Positions 8,220 to 16,416 of a DNA stretch of 64,000 bases are shown piece by piece. The DNA comes from an uncultured bacterium (GTDB taxonomy: Bacteria; Bacteroidota; Rhodothermia; Rhodothermales; Rubricoccaceae). The notes under the pieces are model-generated. The model made no database searches and had not been told where the DNA came from. It saw nothing but the letters and a program-made list of their open reading frames with translations. The stretch spans positions 122,872-186,871 of the forward strand of contig CANLSR010000007.1 in assembly GCA_947493945.1 (NCBI GenBank). The letters run 5' to 3'. Numbering within the stretch: position 1 is the stretch's first letter; each line of letters begins with the position of its first letter. A program made the position numbers and the translations under genes.

Positions 8220-9755
8220 TTACAGCAAATCCGACGCGGCGGAGCGCATCGCGGCAAACAGGGCGGCGGCCTTGTGGCGCGTCTCGTCGTACTCGGCGGC
8301 CGGGTCGGAGTCGGCGACGACGCCGGCGCCGGCCTGGACGTAGACCACGTCGTCGGTGACGACCATGGTGCGGATGGCGATGCAGGTGTCGAGCGCGCCG
8401 TCGAACCCGGCGTAGCCAACCGCGCCGGCGTACGGCCCGCGGCGGACGGGCTCGAGCTCGTCGATGATCTCCATCGCCCGCACCTTGGGCGCGCCCGAGA
8501 CCGTCCCGGCGGGGAAGCACGCGGCCAGGATGTCGGTCGCGTCGCGGTCGGCGACGGCGCCCGACACCGACGAGACCAGGTGCATGACGTGGCTAAAGCG
8601 CTCGACCTCGGCAAATCGGTCGACCGAGACGGTCCCGGTCTCGGAGACGCGGCCCAGGTCGTTGCGGCCGAGGTCGACCAGCATCAGGTGCTCGGCGCGC
8701 TCCTTGGGGTCGTCCAGCAGGCTGGCGGCGTGGGCGGCGTCTTGGTCGGGCGTGGCGCCGCGCGGGCGCGTCCCGGCGATGGGGAGCACCAGCGCGCGGC
8801 GGCCCGGCCCGCGCGGCTCGACGCGCGTCAGGACCTCGGGCGACGAGCCGACCAAGCTGAACGAGTCGCCGAGCCCGTCCACGTCCAGGTAGAACAGGTA
8901 GGGCGAGGGGTTGACCTGGCGGAGCGCGCGGTACAGGTTGAACCGGTCGCCCGCGAACGGCATCGCGAACCGCTGCGACAGAACGACCTGGAACACGTCG
9001 CCCTCGACGATGTGCTCCTGGCCCCGGCGGACGGCGGCCTCGTAATCGTCTCGCTCGACCGACGAGGACGGCTCGTCGGCCAAGAGGCGCACCGGCTCGC
9101 CGGGCAGCGCGCCTTGCACCAGGTCGTCCTCGAGCTCCAGCAGCCGCTCGGTCGCCTCGGCGTAGGCCGCCTCCAGGTCCGTGTCGGCGTTTAAGAACAC
9201 GGTCGCCATGAGCACCAGCTGGTGGCGGACGTGGTCGAAGGCGGCGACGGTGTCGTAGAAGCCCCACACGCCGTCGGGCAGGCCCAGCGTGTCGGGCGGG
9301 CCGGGCGGCAGCGTCTCCAGCTGGCGGACGGCGTCGTAGCCGACGAACCCGACCGCGCCGGACGTCAGCCGCGGCAGGTCGGGGACGGCGGCCTGCTCGG
9401 TCTCGGCCAGGACCCGGCCCAGCGCCTGGAACACGGTGCCCTCGACGGGCTCGACCTCGTGGGGCGCGCCGTCGCCGGTGTAGCCGCCGGCCGGCCGGTG
9501 GATCCGGACGCGCTCGCCGCGCGACTCGACCACCAGGTACGGGCTCCGCCCCAGGAACGAGTACCGCCCCAGCCGCTCGCCGCCCTCGACCGACTCCAGC
9601 AGGAACCCGAACTGCCCGCCCTCACGCAGGGCCAGGAACGCCGAGACCGGCGTCAGCAGGTCGGCCGAGCGGCGGACGTAGACGGGCACCGCCAGCCGCC
9701 GGCCGTCGGCGGGCCGCTGCTCCGTGGCGATCGTCTCGAACTCGGAAAAGGTCAC
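8220..9755 (-). CDS. trpE: Anthranilate synthase component I
   Basis: The enzyme converts chorismate to anthranilate using ammonia from TrpG. The 511-residue protein has the N-terminal feedback-binding region (FLLESVEGGERLGRYSFLG), then the chorismate-binding domain: DVFQVVLSQRF, VGSSPE, PIAGTRPRG, DLGRNDLGRV, FPAGTVSGAPKVRAMEII and PYAGAVGY. The start is set at GTG 9755 (protein begins TFSEFETIA). The open frame continues upstream, but that stretch is the attenuator terminator and antiterminator, so it is not coding. Expression is predicted to be controlled by the attenuator at 9829-9960. Confidence 0.97.
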   Translation of the reverse strand: MTFSEFETIATEQRPADGRRLAVPVYVRRSADLLTPVSAFLALREGGQFGFLLESVEGGERLGRYSFLGRSPYLVVESRGERVRIHRPAGGYTGDGAPHEVEPVEGTVFQALGRVLAETEQAAVPDLPRLTSGAVGFVGYDAVRQLETLPPGPPDTLGLPDGVWGFYDTVAAFDHVRHQLVLMATVFLNADTDLEAAYAEATERLLELEDDLVQGALPGEPVRLLADEPSSSVERDDYEAAVRRGQEHIVEGDVFQVVLSQRFAMPFAGDRFNLYRALRQVNPSPYLFYLDVDGLGDSFSLVGSSPEVLTRVEPRGPGRRALVLPIAGTRPRGATPDQDAAHAASLLDDPKERAEHLMLVDLGRNDLGRVSETGTVSVDRFAEVERFSHVMHLVSSVSGAVADRDATDILAACFPAGTVSGAPKVRAMEIIDELEPVRRGPYAGAVGYAGFDGALDTCIAIRTMVVTDDVVYVQAGAGVVADSDPAAEYDETRHKAAALFAAMRSAASDLL

Positions 9756-9828
9756 GGCGGAAGGGCGGGGAGGGGAGATGGTAGCCGCTGCGGCGGTCTT
9801 GGACGGAGAACCGACGACGGAGACGGGC

Positions 9829-9864
9829 AAGAAAAAAGCCCGCTGCTCGGATGAACAGTGGGCT
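9829..9864 (-). terminator. trp attenuator terminator (3:4 hairpin plus U-tract)
   Basis: On the minus strand, AGCCCACTG (9856-9864) pairs with CAGCGGGCT (9837-9845) with one A-C mismatch and a 10-nt loop, followed by TTTTTTCTT. This is a standard intrinsic terminator placed 74 nt before the trpE start and after the leader peptide stop. Confidence 0.9.
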
Positions 9865-9949
9865 CGCAATGGGGGAGATGCGCTCGCGTCAGGCCACAGG
9901 CCGTCCGCCCACTGATCGTGAGGGGTGCCACCAGAGCCGGGCGTGGACG
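9837..9949 (-). promoter_or_regulatory. trp attenuator: mutually exclusive RNA helices 1:2, 2:3, 3:4
   Basis: Helix 1:2 pairs CGTC-CGCCC (9939-9949, with a 2-nt bulge) with GGGCGGACG (9902-9910) and encloses the Trp codons. The antiterminator 2:3 pairs CAGTGGGC (9907-9914) with GCCCACTG (9856-9863), 8 perfect bp. Region 3 also forms the terminator with region 4 (9837-9845). A ribosome waiting at the Trp codons would cover region 1, free region 2 to pair with 3 and allow read-through. The pairing is read directly; the regulation is inferred from known trp attenuators. Confidence 0.88.
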
Positions 9950-9960
9950 CGCGTCGTCAT
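9889..9960 (-). CDS. trpL: trp operon leader peptide
   Basis: This 23-residue open frame begins MTTRVHARLWW with tandem Trp codons at positions 10-11 and ends GGRPVA. It lies between the trp promoter and the attenuator terminator and is too short for ordinary gene finding. Its function is regulatory: ribosome progress through the two UGG codons is expected to report charged tRNA-Trp. The ATG is 4 nt from the predicted -7 box, so the transcript may start at or beside the A of the ATG (leaderless). It starts 9 nt beyond the stop of the upstream gene. Confidence 0.88.
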   Translation of the reverse strand: MTTRVHARLWWHPSRSVGGRPVA

Positions 9961-9964
9961 GGGG

Positions 9965-9995
9965 CCAAGCTAGCGACGGCGGTCGGGCGGGGCAA
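9965..9995 (-). promoter_or_regulatory. trp operon promoter (-33/-7, Bacteroidota type)
   Basis: On the minus strand TTG (9993-9995), a 20-nt spacer and TAGCTTGG (9965-9972) match the Bacteroidota form TTG-N19-21-TAnnTTTG with one mismatch. The -7 box overlaps the stop codon of the upstream gene and lies 4 nt from the trpL ATG. Confidence 0.65.
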
Positions 9996-10428
9996 GGGGC
10001 ACCGCGGGGACGGGCCGGCCCGAGGCGTCGGGCGCCCGTTCGAGGCGCTCCCGCACGCCGTCCAGCGATTCCCAGAGCCGCTCGCGTGCCTCGGGCGGCA
10101 TCCGGTCGCGGAGGTTGTCGAGGAACTCGGGCGTGATGGGAAAGACCCCGGACTCCCGTCCGCGGTCCGCCAGCAGGCCGTCGCACAGGTTGGGCATCGG
10201 GGCGGGCGTGCCCACCAGCGGCACCTCGGGCATCGGAACAGGCGCCGGCGTGGCGTCGAGGTCGAGCGTCGGCATGGGGACGGCCTGACCGCAGGGGCCG
10301 TCCGACTGGCGGAGCGCCCGGGCGGCGAGCGCGTCCGCGACGTCTTCGGGGGAGCGCGCGTCCGGCCCCGTCTGCGCCGCCGCGCTGGCGGTGCCGGCGA
10401 GCAAGAGCGAGAGGTAGAGCGTGCGCAT
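9970..10428 (-). CDS. Hypothetical secreted protein
   Basis: The 152-residue product starts with a typical signal peptide (MRTLYLSLLLAGTASAAAQ). The mature part is Pro-rich with a repeated pattern around PMPTLDLDATPAPVPMPEVPLVGTPAP-like residues, two cysteines (CGQAV and NLCDG) and a helical C-terminal half (PEFLDNLRDRMPPEARERLWESL). I do not recognise a family. It starts 8 nt after the stop of the L,D-transpeptidase gene and is probably in the same operon, so a cell-envelope role is plausible. Its stop codon is inside the trp -7 box. Confidence 0.75.
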   Translation of the reverse strand: MRTLYLSLLLAGTASAAAQTGPDARSPEDVADALAARALRQSDGPCGQAVPMPTLDLDATPAPVPMPEVPLVGTPAPMPNLCDGLLADRGRESGVFPITPEFLDNLRDRMPPEARERLWESLDGVRERLERAPDASGRPVPAVPLAPPDRRR

Positions 10429-10436
10429 GGCCGGGG

Positions 10437-12164
10437 TTAGCTGGGGGACTGCTGGTCGCCGTCCGTCGTCACCTCGTCCAGGCCGAGGGCCGCCGCCAGC
10501 CGGGCGTCGTAGCCGTAGGTGTCGCCGTAGGTGCGGAGCGCGCCGTCGGCCTCGGCCCAGGCCGTAAAGTAGGTGAAGTGCGACAGGAACGGGCGGTCCA
10601 GCCGGACGCCTCGCCTCGGGCCGCCGCGCCACGCCGCCGCCGCCCGGCCCGGCTCCCAGCCGTTGACGGTCGTCAACAGGTACTCCGCGAGCTGGTCGGG
10701 CGCGCCGGCCTGGACGCAGCCGCTCGACATCGACGAGCCCGAGCCGTCGTTGAACGTGTGGCGCTTGTTGGTGTCGTGGATCAGGATGGCGTAGGGGTTG
10801 TGCATCAAGAACTTGACGCGCCCCAGCGGGTTGGCCGGGCCGGGCCGCTGCTGGAAGGTGAACTGCGACACCGAGACCGAGTCCCACGGCACCAGCCGCG
10901 TGTCCACGGGCCGGCCGTTCTGGAACGCCTCGATGCCCGAGCGCCACAGCGCCAGGCTGTCGCGCACGGCCATCGGGAACACGTTGGCGGCGGCCAGCGA
11001 GCGCGGCACGTACCAGACGGGCTGAAACTCGACGGTGTGGACCGAGTCGGTGATGACGGGCGTGGTCCAGCCCTGGGTCAGCGCGTTGCCGATGTTGGCC
11101 GGCATCCTGAGGCGCTCGGCGTAGCCGTCGCCCGGCCCGCCGGTGCTGTCCCGCTGGAGCACGCGCAACTCGAAGGCCGGCAGGTTGACCCAGACAAAGT
11201 GGTCGCCCAGGTCGTCCGGCAGCCACCGCCAGCGCTCCAGGTTCAGCGTCAGCAGGCGGCGGAGGTCGGCGGGGTCGGCGTTGAGCGCGTCCGTCGCCGC
11301 CTCGTCCAGCACGCGGTCGGGGTCCAGGCCCTCGGCGGTCTCGAACCGGCCGAGCGCCGCCGCCAGCGAGTCGTCGTAGAGGTAGAGGTCGGGCCGCTCC
11401 CAGGCGCCCAGCGTGTCGGCGGCGATGTAGCCCAGCGCCGTCAGCCGCTCGCGCAGGATCGGCACGCGGACCGAGTGCTCGCCCGGGGCCAGGTCCGCGC
11501 CGTCGGGGACGGGTGCCAGGTCCTGCTGGAGCGCCGCCAGCCGGGCGCGCAAGCGGCGGTAGCCCTGGTGCGGCGGCCGGAGCGCGTCGAGGGCGCGGCC
11601 CACCGCCCGGGCGTCCGACTGGCGGACGGCGTCGGCGAGGCTTTGGAAGCCGGCGCCGGACGAGTCGCGGAGCGTCGGGAACCACGAGTGGCGGTAGAGC
11701 TGGCGCGGGTCGGCGCGGCGGCCGCGGAGGGCGTCGCCCAGGCGGAGCACGCCGTCGCTCAGCGCCAGGTCGAGCGCCGCCAGCCGGGCGGGCCGAGGGT
11801 CGGCGAGCGTGTCGCGGGCTTCCCCGTCCAGCGCCTGCCACTGCTGCTCGGCCAGCTCGAGCGCGCGCATCAGCCCCGGCACCTGGTCGGCGTGGACCTG
11901 CTCGGGTAGCACGCCGTCGGCGGCGGAGCGGTCCAGGACGCCGGCGAGCGCGGCGCGGGCGTCGGGCTCCGTCCACCGGGCGCCGCCCTCGGCGTAGAGC
12001 GCCGCCGTGGCCGGGAGCACGGACCCCGTCTGGAGACGGGCCGCGAGCGCCTGGGTGACGGCCGACTCTGGGGGCGCCTGGGGCGCGTCGTCGGCGCCGA
12101 ACAGGGAGCCGAAAAAGCCCCAGCTGAGGAGCGCCAGGGCGAGGGAGAGCAGGGGAGACGTCAC
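10437..12164 (-). CDS. L,D-transpeptidase (YcbB/LdtD-like)
   Basis: This peptidoglycan cross-linking enzyme is expected to act in the periplasm. The 575-residue protein starts at GTG with a hydrophobic signal/anchor (SPLLSLALALLSWGFFGSLFG). A large scaffold domain and a peptidoglycan-binding-like segment (VPILRERLTALGYI ... YDDSLAAALGRFETAEGLDPD, around residues 230-285) precede the YkuD catalytic domain. The catalytic stretch is LIHDTNKRHTFNDGS followed by SMSSGCVQ with the nucleophile Cys483; SSGC instead of SHGC is also found in YcbB. Length agrees with YcbB (about 600). A family alternative is murein L,D-transpeptidase of another class, but the scaffold favours YcbB. Confidence 0.9.
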   Translation of the reverse strand: MTSPLLSLALALLSWGFFGSLFGADDAPQAPPESAVTQALAARLQTGSVLPATAALYAEGGARWTEPDARAALAGVLDRSAADGVLPEQVHADQVPGLMRALELAEQQWQALDGEARDTLADPRPARLAALDLALSDGVLRLGDALRGRRADPRQLYRHSWFPTLRDSSGAGFQSLADAVRQSDARAVGRALDALRPPHQGYRRLRARLAALQQDLAPVPDGADLAPGEHSVRVPILRERLTALGYIAADTLGAWERPDLYLYDDSLAAALGRFETAEGLDPDRVLDEAATDALNADPADLRRLLTLNLERWRWLPDDLGDHFVWVNLPAFELRVLQRDSTGGPGDGYAERLRMPANIGNALTQGWTTPVITDSVHTVEFQPVWYVPRSLAAANVFPMAVRDSLALWRSGIEAFQNGRPVDTRLVPWDSVSVSQFTFQQRPGPANPLGRVKFLMHNPYAILIHDTNKRHTFNDGSGSSMSSGCVQAGAPDQLAEYLLTTVNGWEPGRAAAAWRGGPRRGVRLDRPFLSHFTYFTAWAEADGALRTYGDTYGYDARLAAALGLDEVTTDGDQQSPS

Positions 12165-12208
12165 AGGGAGAGGAAGGGCCGAGCCTGGGCTCAACGGACG
12201 GGGAACGC

Positions 12209-12216
12209 CGAAAGTA
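12209..12216 (-). promoter_or_regulatory. Candidate -7 box of L,D-transpeptidase operon
   Basis: TACTTTCG on the minus strand, about 45 nt before the GTG start, fits TAnnTTTG with one mismatch. No clear TTG is seen at the right distance upstream. Confidence 0.45.
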
Positions 12217-12406
12217 CGTTTTCGGAGGCGGGGTGGATTCCAGTGGGCCAACGCGCGCGGGCCCGCCAGTTGGCGCGGACCTCGGGGCAGGAGCGGTCGT
12301 ACCCTCCCGGCGCCGCCAAGGCGCTGCATCCCGGCCCACTCCACAAGGTCGGTGCCGCCGGTGCGTGGCGCAAGGCCCGATGCGTTATCCCTCTTCCGCT
12401 TCCGAC

Positions 12407-13225
12407 ATGTCAGGATTGTCCCGGCCCGGCCCGGTCTCCATCCACCTCGACTTCGACCCCCAGCGGGACGGGTTCTCGTTCGGCAACCGCTACACCTGGA
12501 CCGACGGCGACCTGGCGATCCTGTCGAAGCGGCTCCGCCCGCTCTCGGCCGTCCCCGTGGCGCTGGCGGCGGCGGCGGGAGGCCGCGCCACGGGCCGGAC
12601 GGCGGGCGCCGCCGCGGCGCTGGCCGCCGGCGCTGGACTTGGGACGGCCGGCGCCGGCGACGGGATCGTCCAGGCCGTCGCCCGGCGCTGGCCGACGTTC
12701 GGGCTGTGCGGCGGCATGGCGCTGGCGGCCATCGAGCGCTGGCCCGCGCGCGACCTACCGACCTCTGACCTGAAGGCCGACCCGCTCCGAGCCCTCCTGC
12801 GCAAGCGCCAGGAGCGGACGCTCCGCGCCTCGCTGCCGCGCTTTGCCTTTTGGTGGCTCCGCGCTCGGGCCTCGCGCGGCCCCGACGGATGGGCGGAGCC
12901 GCTCCAGGCCGAGCTCGACCGCGTCCGCGAGTCGCTGGCGTCGGGCCGGCCGGCGCTCGTGGGGCTGGTCGGCGACGCGCCCGACCCGTTCGCGCTCCAC
13001 CAGGTGGTGGCGTTCGGGATCGAGCGCTCCGGCCCGCTCGACGCCGTGCTCCAGGTCTACGACCCCAACGCCCCCGGCCAGACGCGGACCATCACCACGG
13101 CGCCCGGCGGCCGCCCCGGCCACTCGGCCATCTCGACCACGATCCCGACGGGCCTCCACGGCGGCCGCGCCCACATCTCGACGCGCCCCCACCACCTCGC
13201 GCATCTGTTCGTGATCGACGCGTGA
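12407..13225 (+). CDS. Hypothetical protein, possible papain/C39-like cysteine peptidase fold
   Basis: The 272-residue product is not one I can name. The segment FGLCGGMALAAIERW places a Cys (Cys101) at the start of a helix, followed about 100 residues later by HQVVAFGIE (His198) and VYDPNAPGQ (Asp219/Asn221). This order, Cys-helix then HxxxAxG then xDPN, resembles papain/C39-like peptidase folds. An Ala/Gly-rich stretch at residues 46-85 separates it from the N-terminal domain and might be membrane-associated. No signal peptide is visible. An upstream in-frame ATG at 12380 would add nine residues. The gene stands alone, divergent from the L,D-transpeptidase. Confidence 0.75.
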   Translation: MSGLSRPGPVSIHLDFDPQRDGFSFGNRYTWTDGDLAILSKRLRPLSAVPVALAAAAGGRATGRTAGAAAALAAGAGLGTAGAGDGIVQAVARRWPTFGLCGGMALAAIERWPARDLPTSDLKADPLRALLRKRQERTLRASLPRFAFWWLRARASRGPDGWAEPLQAELDRVRESLASGRPALVGLVGDAPDPFALHQVVAFGIERSGPLDAVLQVYDPNAPGQTRTITTAPGGRPGHSAISTTIPTGLHGGRAHISTRPHHLAHLFVIDA

Positions 13226-13269
13226 TGGAACGGGCCGGCCGCCGAAGTCTCCCGCTACCGCTCTCGCCC

Positions 13270-13295
13270 CGCTGGCGGAGCCGGCCCGCCAGCGG
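13270..13295. repeat. CCGCTGGCGG / CCGCCAGCGG inverted repeat between convergent genes
   Basis: Perfect 10-bp arms with a 6-nt loop lie in the 79-nt gap between two converging genes. It could serve as a bidirectional end-of-transcript hairpin, though neither side has a U-tract. Confidence 0.6.
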
Positions 13296-13304
13296 CTGCG
13301 GGCG

Positions 13305-14750
13305 TCAGTCGTTGACCGTCTTCAGCGCCGCCAGCGCGATCTCGCGGCGCTCGCCGTGGTCGATCATCGGGTGGGGGTAGGTCTCGCCCAGCGTCACGCC
13401 CGCCTTGCGGAGAACGTCGGCCGGCGCTTGCCAGGGCGCGTGGATGTGCCTGGTGGGAAGCTCCGCCAGCTCCGGCACCCAGCGGCGGATGTAGGCGCCG
13501 TCGGGGTCGTGCTTTCGGCTCTGGGAGAGCGGGTTGAAGATGCGGAAAAACGGCTGGGCGTCGGCGCCGGACCCGGCGGCCCACTGCCAGCCCATCGAGT
13601 TGTTGGCGAGGTCGCCGCCGACGAGCGTGTCCCAGAACCAGCGCGCGCCGTCCTGCCACGGCACCAGCAGGTCCTTGGTCAGAAACGAGGCCGTGACCAT
13701 CCGCATCCGGTTGTGCATCCAGCCCGTGCCCCACAGCTGGCGCATCCCGGCGTCGACGAGGGGGTAGCCGGTCTGGCCGCGCTGCCACGCCCCCAGGTAA
13801 GACGGCGTCGCGCGCCACGGCATCTTGGCGTACTTGGGCTTGAGCGGCTCCGTCGGCGTCCGGGGAAAGTGGTGGAGGACGTGGTACGAGAACTCGCGCC
13901 AGCCCAGCTCGCTCAAAAACGTGTCGACGGCCTGGCGGGTGACGCCGTTGGTGACGCGCGCCTCCGCGGCCTGCCAGACGGTCCGCGGGCTGACCTCGCC
14001 CCAGTGCAGGTGCGGCGACAGCATCGAGGTGTCGCGCGCCGCCGGCTGGTCGCGGCCGTCGGGGTAGTCCAAGAGCGACTCGTCGAGGAACGTCGCCAGC
14101 CGGCCGAGGGCGCCGGCCTCGCCGGGCGTCCACTCGTCGGCCATCCCGCCGGCCCAGGCGACGCCGTCCTGGGCGACGTCGCTCAACCCCAGCGTGTCGA
14201 TCTCGACCGACGCCGGCCACGTCTCGGGGCCGGAGGTCCGGCCCAGGCGCGGCACCGGCAGCGGCTCGCCTACCGTCGTCTGGGCCTGGAGCTTGCGCCA
14301 GAACGGCCCGAACACGCGGTACGGCCCGCCCGAGCCGGTCCGGATCTGCTCCGGGTCGTGCAAGATCCGCCCGGCAAACGGGCGGACCTCGATGCCCGCC
14401 TCTTCCAGCCCCGCCCGCACGTTCTCGTCCCGCTGGCGGAGGGCCGGGGCGAGGCGCGTCTGCCAGACGACGCGGTCGGCGCCGGTGGACTCGCAGATGT
14501 CCCGGAGCTCGCTCAGCGTGTCGCCCTGGCGGACGATCAGCCGGCTCCCCTTGTCGCGCAGCCCCGCGTCGAGGGCGCGGAGCGAGCCGTCGAGCCACCA
14601 GCGGTGCGCGCCGCCCGGCGCCCAGTCGCCCTCCTCGTCCGGCGCCCACACGAAGACCGGGACCACCCGGCCGCGGCCGGCGGCGTGCGCCAGCGGGGCG
14701 TGGTCGGCCAGGCGGAGGCTGTTGCGGAACCAGACGACGGTGGTGGGCAC
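13305..14750 (-). CDS. phr: Deoxyribodipyrimidine photolyase
   Basis: The enzyme repairs UV-induced cyclobutane dimers with FAD and blue light. The 481-residue protein has the N-terminal antenna domain ([18 protein letters not shown]) and the FAD domain with [82 protein letters not shown] and [24 protein letters not shown]. These are hallmarks of class I CPD photolyases. A cryptochrome cannot be excluded by sequence alone, but the length and motifs favour repair. It is convergent with the preceding gene. Confidence 0.95.
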   Translation of the reverse strand: MPTTVVWFRNSLRLADHAPLAHAAGRGRVVPVFVWAPDEEGDWAPGGAHRWWLDGSLRALDAGLRDKGSRLIVRQGDTLSELRDICESTGADRVVWQTRLAPALRQRDENVRAGLEEAGIEVRPFAGRILHDPEQIRTGSGGPYRVFGPFWRKLQAQTTVGEPLPVPRLGRTSGPETWPASVEIDTLGLSDVAQDGVAWAGGMADEWTPGEAGALGRLATFLDESLLDYPDGRDQPAARDTSMLSPHLHWGEVSPRTVWQAAEARVTNGVTRQAVDTFLSELGWREFSYHVLHHFPRTPTEPLKPKYAKMPWRATPSYLGAWQRGQTGYPLVDAGMRQLWGTGWMHNRMRMVTASFLTKDLLVPWQDGARWFWDTLVGGDLANNSMGWQWAAGSGADAQPFFRIFNPLSQSRKHDPDGAYIRRWVPELAELPTRHIHAPWQAPADVLRKAGVTLGETYPHPMIDHGERREIALAALKTVND

Positions 14751-14877
14751 GGGCAGAGCGAGGGGCGTCCGCCTCTACCCCGCACGCCCCGGCCCGCGTT
14801 CCACCCATTCTCCCGACTGGCGGGCGCGCTCCGCCAGCGCGGCGGGCGCCCGCGGCCGTGTCGTGTCGCGGGTGGTT

Positions 14878-15426
14878 CTAGCCCTCGTCGAGCGTCAGGA
14901 CCTCGTCGGCCGGCTGGTAGCTCTCGCCGTAGAACTCCTTGTCGCGCCACGTGTGGATGTGCTCGTAGGTCGCGCGCATCCACTGGTACACCTCGGCGTC
15001 GGTGGCGGTGTCGTCGGGCGACCACACCAGGACCTCCAGCTCGTTGACCTCGCCGGTAGCGAGGGACCGGCGCCGGTAGCGGACGCCGTCGGCGTGGCGG
15101 AACCCTTCGCGGGCGTAGAACCGCTGGCGCTTGACCGTGTCGGTGTCCTCGTAGTCGGCCGGCTCGACTTCGAGCAGGATCGGCTTGCCCTTGGCCTTGA
15201 GCTTGTCGAGGAGCTTGCGCCCCAGCCCCTGGCCCCGGGCCTCGGCGGACACCAGCAGGTAGTCCACGAACACGAAGTCTTCGCCCTCGACGTAGAGCAG
15301 CGTGTGGAGCTCGTCGCGGTCGACGTGGTACACGTCGTTCCGCTCGTCGAGCAGCGCCTCGACGTGGCGGCGCGACTTCATCTCCTCGATGGGGAAATAC
15401 GTGTTGAGCTGTTCGTACCAGGACAT
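14878..15426 (-). CDS. GNAT family N-acetyltransferase
   Basis: The 182-residue product has the GNAT acetyl-CoA loop in VDYLLVSAEARGQGLGRKLLDKL, followed by ILLEVEPADYEDTDTVKRQRFY and the C-terminal beta-strand region ending FRHADGVRYRRR. The N-terminus MSWYEQLNTYFPIEEMKSRRHVEALL resembles uncharacterised GNAT proteins of firmicutes and Bacteroidota. The substrate is unknown. The ATG at 15426 is preferred; an in-frame start near 15516 would add about 30 residues with no family resemblance. No operon partner is visible. Confidence 0.85.
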   Translation of the reverse strand: MSWYEQLNTYFPIEEMKSRRHVEALLDERNDVYHVDRDELHTLLYVEGEDFVFVDYLLVSAEARGQGLGRKLLDKLKAKGKPILLEVEPADYEDTDTVKRQRFYAREGFRHADGVRYRRRSLATGEVNELEVLVWSPDDTATDAEVYQWMRATYEHIHTWRDKEFYGESYQPADEVLTLDEG

Positions 15427-15645
15427 AGAGGTCAGGTTTGGAGCGGATCGAGATTCAGGCATCAAGCTGTACACGCCAAGCCTGTAGTCCTTGTGTCGCT
15501 CGTTCGGAGGATCCAACGAGCCTTCTTGGTCTTCGCGGCGCTTCTTCTTTTGGAGGTGTAGAGAGGAGATGTCTCATGCACGTCCTCACCTCTTTGTCTC
15601 CACCACCTCCACCCGCTCGATGCGCGATGGAGTCCGGGTTCCCTG

Positions 15646-16299
15646 TCAGGCCGCGCTGACCCTCAACACCTCGATGAGCACCGCCGCAAAGTGGCACGCG
15701 CTGCCCGCCAGCACGAACCCGTGCCAGATGGCGTGCGCAAACCGGCGGCGGCTGAGGTAGAACGCCGTGCCGGCCGTGTACGCCAGCCCGCCGCCGACCA
15801 TCCAGGCCAGCGTGGAGCCGGGCAGCGCCTCGCGCAGCGGGCCCAGGGCGACCACGATCAGCCAGCCCATCCCGACGTAGACCATCGTCGAGGCCACCTT
15901 GAACCGGCCGGTAAAGAAGAGCTTGAAGGTGATGCCCAGCGCCGCCAGCGCCCAGATCACCGCCAGCAGCGACCAGCCCCACGGCCCCCGGAGCCCGCCG
16001 ATCAGGAACGGCGTGTAGGTGCCGGCGATGAGCCCGAAGATGGCGCAGTGGTCGAGCGTCTTGAGCCACGCCTTGGCCCGCACAAACGGGATCGCGTGGT
16101 ACAGCGTGGACGCGGTGTAGAGCAGCACCAGGGTGCCGACGAACACCGACGCCCCGACGATCGTCCACAGGTCGCGCGTCTGGGCCGCCAACGTCACCAG
16201 CACCGCGCCGGCGCCGATGCTCAGGAGGGCGCCCAGGCCGTGCGTCACGGCGCTGGCCACTTCTTCGGCGAGCGGGTACTTCGGGAGGCGAGCGGTCAT
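15646..16299 (-). CDS. Hemolysin III / PAQR family membrane protein
   Basis: The 217-residue protein has seven predicted membrane segments. Family signatures are PLAEEVASAVTHGLGALLS, TASTLYHAIPF, LDHCAIFGLIAGTYTPFLI and the C-terminal HAIWHGFVLAGSACHFAAV, which carry the conserved His/Asp/Ser metal-site residues of the PAQR superfamily. Bacterial members (HlyIII, YqfA) affect membrane properties; true haemolysis is doubtful. The ATG at 16299 is chosen because an upstream in-frame ATG at 16326 adds only a Pro-rich peptide. Confidence 0.93.
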   Translation of the reverse strand: MTARLPKYPLAEEVASAVTHGLGALLSIGAGAVLVTLAAQTRDLWTIVGASVFVGTLVLLYTASTLYHAIPFVRAKAWLKTLDHCAIFGLIAGTYTPFLIGGLRGPWGWSLLAVIWALAALGITFKLFFTGRFKVASTMVYVGMGWLIVVALGPLREALPGSTLAWMVGGGLAYTAGTAFYLSRRRFAHAIWHGFVLAGSACHFAAVLIEVLRVSAA

Positions 16300-16416
16300 G
16301 GGAGGCAGGGGTCGGGGAGGCCTCAACGCCGCGACCGGCCCGGTGGTGCCACGCCGCGCCGTCCGCTGGCGGACGCGTTCAGCCAGTCGGTGGTGTCGGC
16401 TGGCGGGACGGGCGGC

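Noticed and set aside
9756..9869. Upstream extension of trpE to an ATG at 9869
   Set aside because: The extra codons span the attenuator terminator and antiterminator strand; conserved TrpE sequence starts at the GTG at 9755.
15427..15645. Short plus-strand frames between the GNAT and hemolysin III genes
   Set aside because: No start signals, no conserved features; treated as intergenic.
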